Source: Candidatus Gastranaerophilales bacterium
Lineage (GTDB): Bacteria; Cyanobacteriota; Vampirovibrionia; Gastranaerophilales; Gastranaerophilaceae
Assembly (NCBI GenBank): GCA_944324845.1
Contig: CALUXX010000008.1
Coordinates: 1 to 58,030 of the forward strand
Direction: 5' to 3'
DNA length: 58,030 bases
The stretch's first letter is position 1. Every line of letters starts with the position of its first letter. Below, piece after piece: positions 8,545-16,209 of this stretch. Both the position numbers and the translations under genes were made by a program. The notes beneath the pieces were generated by a model that saw only the letters and a program-made list of their open reading frames with translations, was not told the DNA's origin and made no database searches.

Positions 8545-9498
8545 CTAACTTAAATAGGCACCCATTTTTCTAAATTTATCGTACCTTTGATTTCTTAATT
8601 CTTCGCCGGACATACCTGACATCTCATCCAATGCCTCAAGTATAGTCTTTTTCATCTCAGCAGCCATTTCATCATAATTAGTATGAGCACCGCGAACAGG
8701 TTCTTTTATAGCACCATCAATAATACCGAATTTCAAAAGATGAGGTGCTGTAATTTTTAAAGCAGTAGCAGCCTCCAAGTTTTTAGATGCATCACGCCAT
8801 AAAATAGAAGCACAACCTTCCGGAGAAATAACTGTATAGTAAGCATGTTCAAGCATATAAACTTTATTCGCAACTGCAAGTCCTAAAGCACCACCTGAAC
8901 AACCTTCACCTGAAATAATAGCAATAACAGGAACACCCAACTTTTGCATTTCTCTTAAATTCGTAGCAATAGCAGCCCCTTGAGCGTGTTCTTCGGCGCT
9001 AATCCCAGGATATGCTCCCGGAGTATCAATTATTGTAATAATCGGAAGATTAAATTTATTTGCATGTTTAAATAAACGCAAAGCTTTTCTATAACCTTCA
9101 GGCTGAGGCATACCAAAGTTATATTCAAGATTTTCTTTAGTTGATTTACCCTTCATAGTACCAATAATCATAACCGGTTTGCCATCAAGTTTTGCTAATC
9201 CGCCAACAATCGCTCTGTCATCAGTACCAACTCTATCTCCGTGCATTTCTACAAAGTCAGTACACATACGGTTAACATAATCCATAAAATTAGGTCTTTC
9301 CGGATGGCGAGCTATTTGCATTTTTTGCGTAGGATTTAAGTTTGAAAACAATTCCTTTTTAAATTCTTCAGCTTCCTGCTCTAAAACTTCAATATCTTTA
9401 TTTACATCCATGCCGGATTCTTGACTCATTTTTTTTAATTCCTCAATTTTTTCCTGTATTTCCAATATTGGTTTTTCAAAATCTAAAACTGTTGACAT
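8545..9498 (-). CDS. accA: Acetyl-CoA carboxylase carboxyltransferase subunit alpha
   Basis: AccA forms with AccD the carboxyltransferase that transfers the carboxyl group from carboxybiotin to acetyl-CoA, the first step of fatty-acid synthesis. The 317-residue length is normal. Diagnostic stretches include PEGYRKALRLFKHANKFNLP, TIIDTPGAYPG, SGEGCSGGALGLAVA (oxyanion region) and SPEGCASILWRD. An AAGGAG site stands seven bases before the ATG. It follows accD with nine bases between stop and start. The contiguous accD-accA pair resembles the arrangement of many bacteria; accB and accC are not in the window. Confidence 0.97.
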   Translation of the reverse strand: MSTVLDFEKPILEIQEKIEELKKMSQESGMDVNKDIEVLEQEAEEFKKELFSNLNPTQKMQIARHPERPNFMDYVNRMCTDFVEMHGDRVGTDDRAIVGGLAKLDGKPVMIIGTMKGKSTKENLEYNFGMPQPEGYRKALRLFKHANKFNLPIITIIDTPGAYPGISAEEHAQGAAIATNLREMQKLGVPVIAIISGEGCSGGALGLAVANKVYMLEHAYYTVISPEGCASILWRDASKNLEAATALKITAPHLLKFGIIDGAIKEPVRGAHTNYDEMAAEMKKTILEALDEMSGMSGEELRNQRYDKFRKMGAYLS

Positions 9499-9507
9499 AA
9501 ATACTCC

Positions 9508-10371
9508 TTATTCATGCATAGCCAGAATATTAGATAGTGTTTCTCTTAATTTTTTACGAGGAGAAACGATATCAACCTGTCCATACTTCATCAAATATTC
9601 AGCTGTTTGGAAGTCAGATGGCAATTTTTGCCTAATAGTCTGCTCAATAACTCTACGTCCTGCAAAACCAACTCTTGCACCTTGTTCTGCTACAATAATA
9701 TCCCCAAGAGTTCCAAAACTTGCAGTAACACCACCAAATGTCGGATCTGTAATTAGATTTATATATAATAAACCTGCTTCATCTAACCTTGCACAAGCAC
9801 AAGATGTTTTTGCCATTTGCATAAGACTTAATGCACTTTCCTGCATTCTGGCACCACCTGATGATGTTATAGCTAATACAGGAAGTCTTAATTCGATAGC
9901 TTTTTCAATGATTCGAGTAACTTTTTCACCAACAACACTACCCATTGAACCACCCATAAAATCGAAATCCATAACGGCTGCTGCAACCTTATGACCTTCA
10001 ATCGCAGCAATACCTGTTATTACAGCATCATTGTAACCTGTTTTTTGTTGTGCCGCATTTAATCTATCTTTATATGATTCAGTATCAACAAATTCCAATG
10101 GATCTGTCGGTTTAATTTCTGAAAACAATTCTTCAAAAGAACCTTCATCAAATAATTGTTTAATCCTTGTTCTTGCATTCACCCTAAAATGATACTCGCA
10201 AACAGGACAAACCATTTGATTATCTTCAATATCCTTTTTTAATAACTGAGCATCACAGTGAACACATTTTGTCCATAAATCAGGGTTTGCTTCAATTTCA
10301 ACACGCGCTTCAAGTGCTCTTCTTTGAATTTGTGCCTCTTTACGCTTCTCAAACCAATCTTGAACTGTCAT
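9508..10371 (-). CDS. accD: Acetyl-CoA carboxylase carboxyltransferase subunit beta
   Basis: AccD is the partner of AccA in acetyl-CoA carboxyltransferase. The 287-residue protein starts with the characteristic zinc ribbon (Cys36, Cys39, Cys55 and Cys58 in KCVHCD and CPVCEYHF) and continues with the crotonase-fold domain: MDFDFMGGSMGSVVGEKV, SGGARMQESALSLMQMAK and ITDPTFGGVTASFG. AGAAGG precedes the ATG. It is the first gene of the accD-accA operon. The 298-base region upstream (10372-10669), shared with the divergent gene at 10670, must contain both promoters; it is very AT-rich and shows no further gene. Confidence 0.97.
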   Translation of the reverse strand: MTVQDWFEKRKEAQIQRRALEARVEIEANPDLWTKCVHCDAQLLKKDIEDNQMVCPVCEYHFRVNARTRIKQLFDEGSFEELFSEIKPTDPLEFVDTESYKDRLNAAQQKTGYNDAVITGIAAIEGHKVAAAVMDFDFMGGSMGSVVGEKVTRIIEKAIELRLPVLAITSSGGARMQESALSLMQMAKTSCACARLDEAGLLYINLITDPTFGGVTASFGTLGDIIVAEQGARVGFAGRRVIEQTIRQKLPSDFQTAEYLMKYGQVDIVSPRKKLRETLSNILAMHE

Positions 10372-10669
10372 AGATACTACCTTCTTATATCCCTTTTTAC
10401 AAATTTTTACTCACTGATATTCATATTATACACAAAAAGAAAAATAATAGCAAAATGTTAACTAATACCCTGTTTCAATAAGCTTTTGAAACACTTTCTG
10501 CACAATAGACAGGATATCCCAAAGATAGATAATATTATCTTTTTTCTTCTTGATTTATTTAAAATATAACGAAATCGATTTTCTTTAAAATTTATTAACA
10601 TTTTAGCAAAATTTATGATTTTGAAGTTTATTAATCTTCACAAAACAAAGTAGAAAGGAAAAAATATTT

Positions 10670-10939
10670 ATGCAAATAGGAATAACCCCGATAAATTTCA
10701 CAGGCGGACAAAGAGTTAAAATAAAGATAGCAAACAATATGGCCGACTACCAAAAAGGCTTTGAAATAGGCTCTACACTACCAAAAGACAAAGTCGAAAT
10801 TGAACTGAGAAAATATTCTTCAAACCCGAAATTCGCAAGTTTAGTAAACGGGATTTTAGACGGATTAGCAAGTTTATCAGATGCAACAAAAAAACTTGGT
10901 AAATTGGAAAAAGGCAATTACAAAGGAAATGTAAAATAA
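10670..10939 (+). CDS. Small protein with N-terminal NFTG tag, unknown function
   Basis: An 89-residue protein that I do not recognise. It starts MQIGITPINFTGGQRVK, placing an F-x-G tag at residues 8-12 like that of four other proteins in the window (25481, 26958, 29779, 31019). The remainder is Lys-rich and probably helical, with SLVNGILDGLASLSDATKKL near the C-terminus. An AAGGA site lies upstream of the ATG. It is monocistronic, divergent from accD, and has no membrane segment. Confidence 0.65.
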   Translation: MQIGITPINFTGGQRVKIKIANNMADYQKGFEIGSTLPKDKVEIELRKYSSNPKFASLVNGILDGLASLSDATKKLGKLEKGNYKGNVK

Positions 10940-11034
10940 AAACAAAAAATTTTAAAATTATACTTCCCAAAATCGAAAAAATTTATAATAATATAAAATA
11001 AAATGTTATAATTATTAAAAACGGAGGTATAACA

Positions 11035-11667
11035 TTGAAAGTATTATTAGTTAACGGTTCACCAAACGAAAAAGGCTGCACCTATACAGCACTTAGTGAA
11101 ATTGCTCAAACACTCAATAATGAAGGTATAGAAACAGAAATTTATTATATAGGAAAAGATCCTATTTCACCTTGCAAAGCCTGCAGAGCTTGCGCAAAAC
11201 TAGGTCACTGCGTGATAAATGATAAGGTAAATGAATTTGTAGAACACGCAAAAGAATTTGACGGTTATGTTATAGGTTCTCCGGTACACTATGCATCAGC
11301 ATCAGGCGGACTTATAACATTTTTAGACAGAGCATTTTTTGTGGCATCAAGGTCTGGCAAAGACATATTTGCCCATAAACTCGGAAGTGCAATAGCATCA
11401 GCAAGAAGAGCAGGAACAACCGCAACTATTGACCAGTTAAATAAATATTTTCAAATTAACCAAATGCCTGTAATTTCAGGCAGATATTGGAATATGGTAC
11501 ACGGAGGAAATCCTGACGAAGTTCGACAAGATGAAGAAGGTATGCAAAATATGCGAATTTTGGCAAAGAATTTGGCATACCACCTAAAATGTAAAGAAGC
11601 GGGAGAAAAATTAGGAATAACTCCACCACAAAAAGAACCTGTAACATATACTAATTTTATCAGATAA
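11035..11667 (+). CDS. NADPH-dependent FMN reductase / flavodoxin-family iron-sulfur protein
   Basis: A 210-residue flavoprotein of the NADPH-dependent FMN reductase group. VLLVNGSPNEKGCTYTAL is the phosphate-binding loop for FMN, SPCKACRACAKLGHC is the Cys-rich loop typical of iron-sulfur flavoproteins, and GSPVHYASASGGLITFLDRA is the second flavin contact region. The start codon is TTG at 11035, chosen because GGAGG sits seven bases upstream and the protein begins exactly at KVLLVNGSP. It precedes a flavodoxin and larE, all in the same direction, and probably provides low-potential electron transfer. Substrates cannot be named. Confidence 0.85.
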   Translation: MKVLLVNGSPNEKGCTYTALSEIAQTLNNEGIETEIYYIGKDPISPCKACRACAKLGHCVINDKVNEFVEHAKEFDGYVIGSPVHYASASGGLITFLDRAFFVASRSGKDIFAHKLGSAIASARRAGTTATIDQLNKYFQINQMPVISGRYWNMVHGGNPDEVRQDEEGMQNMRILAKNLAYHLKCKEAGEKLGITPPQKEPVTYTNFIR

Positions 11668-11704
11668 TTACCAATTCTATTTTATCTATCCAAAAGGAGG
11701 CTTT

Positions 11705-12196
11705 ATGAATAATAATGATAAGAAAATCTTAATAGCATATTTTTCTTGGGGCGGAAATACAAAAACTATAGCTGAAAAAATTCAAGATAAAGTTGATAGT
11801 GACATATTTAGAATAGAACCGGAAACACCGTATCCGAAAAATTACAACGAAACGGTTTATAATGTTGCAAAAAAACAACACGAAGAAAATATTCATCCTG
11901 AATTAAAAGAAAATATAGACATAAGTAATTATGACACTATTTTTGTCGGCACACCTGCTTGGTGGTTTACAATGGCACCACCGGTTATGACGTTTCTTGA
12001 AAAGAACAATTTTGAAGGAAAAACAATTATTCCTTTCATAACTCACGGCGGAGGCGGGGGATATAAGATATCAGATGATATGGAAAAACTGGCAAAAGGT
12101 TCAAAAGTTCTTCCACCTCTTGTAGTGTTTGGGGGCGGTGATATTAACTATGATAAAGAAATAACCCTTTGGTTAGAAAAATTTGTAATAAAATAA
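11705..12196 (+). CDS. Flavodoxin
   Basis: A 163-residue flavodoxin-like protein. ILIAYFSWGGNTKTIAEKI is the FMN phosphate loop, VGTPAWWFTMAPPVMTFLEK holds the aromatic flavin-stacking region, and FITHGGGGGYKI follows. This subtype (flavodoxin_4-like, with TPYPKNYNETV) occurs widely in anaerobes as an electron carrier or quinone-reductase-like protein. AAAGGAGG lies immediately upstream. It is 37 bases after the iron-sulfur flavoprotein and two bases before larE, so the three form one transcript. Confidence 0.85.
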   Translation: MNNNDKKILIAYFSWGGNTKTIAEKIQDKVDSDIFRIEPETPYPKNYNETVYNVAKKQHEENIHPELKENIDISNYDTIFVGTPAWWFTMAPPVMTFLEKNNFEGKTIIPFITHGGGGGYKISDDMEKLAKGSKVLPPLVVFGGGDINYDKEITLWLEKFVIK

Positions 12197-12198
12197 AT

Positions 12199-13005
12199 AT
12201 GGATATTAATACCAAATACGAAAAACTAAAACAATATTTATCTGATTTAAAAACAGTTGCAATAGCATTTTCTTCAGGTGTAGATTCAACATTTTTATTA
12301 AAAACAGCAAAAGATACACTAGGAGAAAATGTTATTGCAATAACTGTAAATTCTTGTTTATTTCCGAAAAGAGAAATAAACGAGGCGATTGACTTTTGCA
12401 AACAGAATAAAATAAAGCATTACATAATTGAAATGGACGAAACGGATATTGAAAAATTCAAACATAATCCCTCAAACAGATGCTACATTTGTAAGAAAGA
12501 ATTATTCACAAAAATAAAACAAATTGCAGAAGAAAACGGGATTAGAAATATCATAGAAGGTTCCAACATAGATGACGAAAGTGACTATCGTCCCGGAATG
12601 CAAGCAATAAAAGAACTTGATATAAAAAGTCCATTACGTTATGCAAATCTAACAAAGGAAGAAATCAGAGAACTATCAAAAAGATTAAATCTAAAAACCG
12701 CACAAAAACCATCATTTGCCTGCCTTGCTTCACGATTTGTATATGGAGATACAATAACAGAAGAAAAACTTAATATGATTGATAAAGCAGAGCAATTATT
12801 ATTAGACCTAAAATTCACACAAGTACGAGTAAGGCTACACGGGCTTATGGCAAGAATTGAGGTTAAACCCGAAGAATTTGAAAGGTTAATACAACCCAAA
12901 ATAAAAGCAACTATTATAAAAAACTTTAATGAATACGGCTTTGAATATGTTACTATTGATTTAAACGGCTACCAAACAGGCAGCATGAATAAAACTTTAA
13001 AATAG
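12199..13005 (+). CDS. larE: ATP-dependent sacrificial sulfur transferase LarE
   Basis: LarE is a PP-loop enzyme that adds sulfur to the pyridinium precursor of the nickel-pincer nucleotide cofactor of lactate racemase. The 268-residue protein has the PP-loop SSGVDS (residues 25-30), CYIC (Cys95, Cys98), and KPSFACLASRF with Cys175, which matches the conserved sacrificial cysteine of the family. It ends in the expected GYQTGSMN. The ATG at 12199 is used; a frame extension into the flavodoxin gene is overlap only. larA, larB and larC are not in the window, so the partner pathway is unclear, but a NikM-like nickel-transport domain lies at 14549. The stop codon is followed in the same frame by an aldo/keto reductase remnant. 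Confidence 0.9.
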   Translation: MDINTKYEKLKQYLSDLKTVAIAFSSGVDSTFLLKTAKDTLGENVIAITVNSCLFPKREINEAIDFCKQNKIKHYIIEMDETDIEKFKHNPSNRCYICKKELFTKIKQIAEENGIRNIIEGSNIDDESDYRPGMQAIKELDIKSPLRYANLTKEEIRELSKRLNLKTAQKPSFACLASRFVYGDTITEEKLNMIDKAEQLLLDLKFTQVRVRLHGLMARIEVKPEEFERLIQPKIKATIIKNFNEYGFEYVTIDLNGYQTGSMNKTLK

Positions 13006-13746
13006 GATGTTATTGGGACAGCACTTTTGTCAGGCTGTGGCAAAAAAGAACTTATCAAGTCAGAAAACCAAGTTGCAAGAAGAAAATATAAAGACATAAC
13101 AGTACCTCTATTAGCATTAGGTTGTATGCGCTTACCTATGAAAGGCGATGAAATAGACCAACAAGAACTGGACAGAATGGTTGAATACTGTATGGAACAT
13201 GGTGCAAACTATTTTGATACCGCATACATGTATGTTGACGGAAAATCTGAAAACGCAATCGGAAAATCACTAAAAAGATACAACCGTAAAGACTTTATGT
13301 TGGCAGATAAAAGTCCAATTTATAAAATGAAAACCAGAGAAGACGTAAGAAAAATATTTGAAGAACAATTACAAAAGTGTCAGGTTGAATACTTTGACTT
13401 TTATATGTGCCACAACATAAACCTAAATACCTACGACACATACAAAAATGTACATATGGTTGAAGAACTGGTAAAACTAAAAAAAGAAGGTTTGATAAAA
13501 TATTTAGGATTTTCATTCCACGGAACACCTGAAATATTAAAAGAAGTCGTAAAAGATTACAAATGGGATTTTGCACAATTACAAATAAATTACCTTGACT
13601 GGGATGTAGTAAAAGCACACGAACAATACGATATTGTACAAGAACAAGGAATACCTGTAACAGTAATGGAACCGTTAAGAGGTGGTGGACTTGTAAATCT
13701 TAGCGAAAAAGCGATGGAAAAATTAAAAAATGAAAAAACTATATAA
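13006..13746 (+). pseudogene. Aldo/keto reductase remnant, truncated at both ends
   Basis: An aldo/keto reductase body runs in the same frame as larE directly after its TAG. All tetrad positions are visible: Asp and Tyr in YFDTAYMYVDG, Lys in LADKSP and His in FYMCHN. The beginning, IGTALLSGCGKK, looks like the end of a Tat or lipoprotein signal, but no usable ATG precedes it; the only Met upstream (in GSMNKTLK) is cut off by the TAG. The C-terminus stops at GGLVNLSEKAMEKL, about 130 residues short of the ferredoxin-type reductases of this family, and runs into the polyferredoxin start at 13730. I infer a deletion at the 3' end and a nonsense or frameshift change at the 5' end. A TTG at 13027 could still give a short product. 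Confidence 0.7.
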
Positions 13747-14536
13747 AATAAGACTAATAATAGCAGGAATTATTGGAATATTATCCATTCTTGCATTTTG
13801 TGGAATTATTTATCCTGTAAAAATCTTAGATATTCAATTTGCAGCACTTTTGCAAAGGTCAATAATTGATTTTTCCTGGATAGCACTGGGACTTTTTATC
13901 GGGATTATAATAATAACACTATTATTTGGTCGATTATACTGTTCAACAATATGTCCGTTTGGAATATTGCAAGAATTTGCGGCACTTCTTTTTAGAAGAA
14001 AAAACAGTTTGCAAAAAAATTTCAAATTTAAATATATAATCGCAGCACTAACTTTTGGAGCATTATTGGGCGGAAGTGCTTTATTTATAAGATACATTGA
14101 TCCTTATACTATATTTGGTTCAGCTTTTAGCTTAAGTCTTTTCGGATTAATTTTTACTCTTGTAATTTTAGCACTTGTATTTTTCAAAAACAGATGGTTT
14201 TGCACAAATATTTGTCCGGTTGGAACAGTTTTAGGATTACTTTCTAAAATTTCAATAAACAAAATACACTTTGACAAAGAAAAATGTGTATCTTGTTCTA
14301 TGTGCTCAAAAATATGTCCTTCAGGCTGTATCGATTTTAAAAACCAAACAGTTGATAATGAAACTTGTGTAAAATGCTTAAAATGTATTGAAAAATGTCC
14401 GACAAACGCAATTTCACGAATTGATGATAAAATTGTTATAGACAGCACAAAATGTATAGGTTGCGCAACGTGTACAACAGCCTGCCGAATAAATGCGATA
14501 GAAATATTTTCAATAAATGAACAAGGAAAAATATAA
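13730..14536 (+). CDS. NapH-like membrane polyferredoxin
   Basis: A 268-residue protein with about four to five transmembrane helices and two cytoplasmic C-x3-C-P motifs (CSTICPFG and CTNICPVG) typical of NapH/NosR-type membrane ferredoxins. The C-terminal part has three 4Fe-4S clusters: CVSCSMCSKICPSGC, CVKCLKCIEKCP and CIGCATCTTAC. Such proteins pass electrons from quinols or soluble ferredoxin to periplasmic redox enzymes, often Tat substrates, which fits the Tat-like aldo/keto reductase remnant before it and the TatA domain after it. Its ATG overlaps the truncated reductase frame by 17 bases. Confidence 0.85.
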   Translation: MKKLYKIRLIIAGIIGILSILAFCGIIYPVKILDIQFAALLQRSIIDFSWIALGLFIGIIIITLLFGRLYCSTICPFGILQEFAALLFRRKNSLQKNFKFKYIIAALTFGALLGGSALFIRYIDPYTIFGSAFSLSLFGLIFTLVILALVFFKNRWFCTNICPVGTVLGLLSKISINKIHFDKEKCVSCSMCSKICPSGCIDFKNQTVDNETCVKCLKCIEKCPTNAISRIDDKIVIDSTKCIGCATCTTACRINAIEIFSINEQGKI

Positions 14537-14548
14537 AAAGGAGGGAAA

Positions 14549-15487
14549 ATGTCTTTAGGTGTAACAGAAATAACCCTGATACTAATTGTAATACTTTTAC
14601 TTTTTGGAGGAAAAAGAATTCCTGAACTTGCAAGAGCATTAGGAAAAGCGTCTTATGAATTTAAAAAAGCAAAAAATGATTTCACAAAAGATAAAATTCT
14701 TCCAACAGTCGCTCTAACAGCACTTGTGTTTGGATTGCAAATGATAAATTTTGCAATCCCGCAAACTGGCTCAAGCGGACACATTGTTGGAGGAATGTTG
14801 CTTGCCGCAATACTTGGACCTTATGTAGGTTTTTTAGCAATTTGTACAATATTATTAGTACAAGCACTTTTCTTTGCTGATGGAGGACTTTTAGCGCTTG
14901 GCTGCAACATTTTTAATATGGGATTTTTAGCTTGCTTTGTTGCTTATCCATTAATTTATAAACCTCTTGCGCAAAATAAAAAAGTTGTATTTGGATCTAT
15001 TCTGGCCTCTGTTGCAACCCTTCAACTAGGTGCATTTGCCGTTGTTATACAAGCAGCACTTTCTGGTTCTATTACAAATGTATTATCTTTTGCAGGTTTT
15101 ATGCAAAGTATTCATCTTGCAATAGGTATTGTTGAAGGTATTGTTTGTGCAATCTTTGTTTTAGCGGCTCAAAAAACTCAACTTTCAAAAACTTTTTCAT
15201 ATATTATGGGAACATTTTTAATATTACTTGCAGGTATAATCTCAAATTATGCTTCCGCAAAACCGGATGGACTTGAATGGTCATTATTAAATATGTCAAA
15301 CTCATTTGTTGAACAAACTCAAGGACAAATCTATACAATATCAGAAACCCTTCAAGCAAAATCATCCTTCCTTATAAATATGCCAAATTCCTTAGCTAAC
15401 TTGATTGGATTGTGTATGATAATTATGATATCTGCAATTTTATCTAATGCCATATCAAAAAAAATTACACCTTCTGATTTAAATTAA
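14549..15487 (+). CDS. TatA-NikM(CbiM)-PDGLE fusion protein
   Basis: A 312-residue protein made of three recognisable parts. Residues 1-46 are a complete TatA/TatB-type start: one transmembrane helix, the [14 protein letters not shown] hinge and an amphipathic Lys-rich helix. From residue 47 the sequence becomes a nickel/cobalt ECF permease of the NikM/CbiM family: [33 protein letters not shown] and [20 protein letters not shown]. Residues 239-243 (PDGLE) begin a NikN-like PDGLE domain ending in a helix. The native NikM N-terminus with its metal-binding Met-His is missing, replaced by TatA. AGGAGGG precedes the ATG. This is either a real fusion or the product of a deletion between tatA and nikM; no nikO/nikQ genes are present. 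Confidence 0.85.
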   Translation: MSLGVTEITLILIVILLLFGGKRIPELARALGKASYEFKKAKNDFTKDKILPTVALTALVFGLQMINFAIPQTGSSGHIVGGMLLAAILGPYVGFLAICTILLVQALFFADGGLLALGCNIFNMGFLACFVAYPLIYKPLAQNKKVVFGSILASVATLQLGAFAVVIQAALSGSITNVLSFAGFMQSIHLAIGIVEGIVCAIFVLAAQKTQLSKTFSYIMGTFLILLAGIISNYASAKPDGLEWSLLNMSNSFVEQTQGQIYTISETLQAKSSFLINMPNSLANLIGLCMIIMISAILSNAISKKITPSDLN

Positions 15488-15506
15488 CAAATATTAAATA
15501 AATAAG

Positions 15507-15539
15507 AAACGACATACCATTTTAGGGTATGTCGTTTTT
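15507..15539 (+). terminator. Terminator after the TatA-NikM gene
   Basis: AAACGACATACC (15507-15518) pairs with GGTATGTCGTTT (15526-15537), followed by further T residues, 20 bases after the stop codon. It closes the 11035-15487 gene group. Confidence 0.9.
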
Positions 15540-15560
15540 GTTGGTAACTTTAAACCTAAA

Positions 15561-16145
15561 TTATATTTCTACAGATTTTTTATATATCTGAGTTAGTATT
15601 TTTCTTCCATTTACTATTTTTTCTACCTCTTTTACTAATTCAAAATTATTCTTTTGATAATAATCATAATCACAAGTTGTATCTGTCCATAAATAAATAT
15701 TTTTCATCCCTTTTGCAATACAGATTTCGGATAACCTTTTTAATAATGCTTTTCCGCCACCTTTTTGAACACTTACAAATAACCCCATCATTATATCGTT
15801 TGAAGTCATTATTTCTTTAACTAACTTACCGCAATAATCCAAATAGTCATACAAATCCAATACAATTTCCTGTTCGTTTTTTGCAAGACTATTTTGCATT
15901 TGAGATAGTAATTTTTTATACAAATCCTTAGCATCTTCTTTTTTAGCCGCTAAAATAAATCCTTTTAATCCATTATCTTCACAACACAATGAAAATTCTC
16001 GATTTAAATCGTAATATTCTACAGTAAAATCATATATTATTTTTTGTACAGTCAAAGCCTCTTTGATATATAAATCACCCCAAACCAAATTTGATACCTT
16101 ACAAGCCTCAATAATATCTCTATCTTCGAAATTCCTTACTAGCAT
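15561..16145 (-). CDS. GNAT-family N-acetyltransferase
   Basis: A 194-residue acetyltransferase. VSVQKGGGKALLKRLSEIC is GNAT motif A with the acetyl-CoA loop Q-K-G-G-G-K, and DTTCDYDYYQKNNFELVKE is motif B with the Tyr-Tyr and N-F ending. The N-terminal MLVRNFEDRDIIEACKVSN follows the usual GNAT beta1-alpha1 pattern. It stands alone, converging on the fusion gene and in line with the usher operon downstream. Its acceptor cannot be predicted. Confidence 0.85.
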   Translation of the reverse strand: MLVRNFEDRDIIEACKVSNLVWGDLYIKEALTVQKIIYDFTVEYYDLNREFSLCCEDNGLKGFILAAKKEDAKDLYKKLLSQMQNSLAKNEQEIVLDLYDYLDYCGKLVKEIMTSNDIMMGLFVSVQKGGGKALLKRLSEICIAKGMKNIYLWTDTTCDYDYYQKNNFELVKEVEKIVNGRKILTQIYKKSVEI

Positions 16146-16209
16146 TAATTTTCTCCATAAAATTCTATATCAAACTCAAGATTATCATAAAGTCAAAAAA
16201 GTATTCAAC

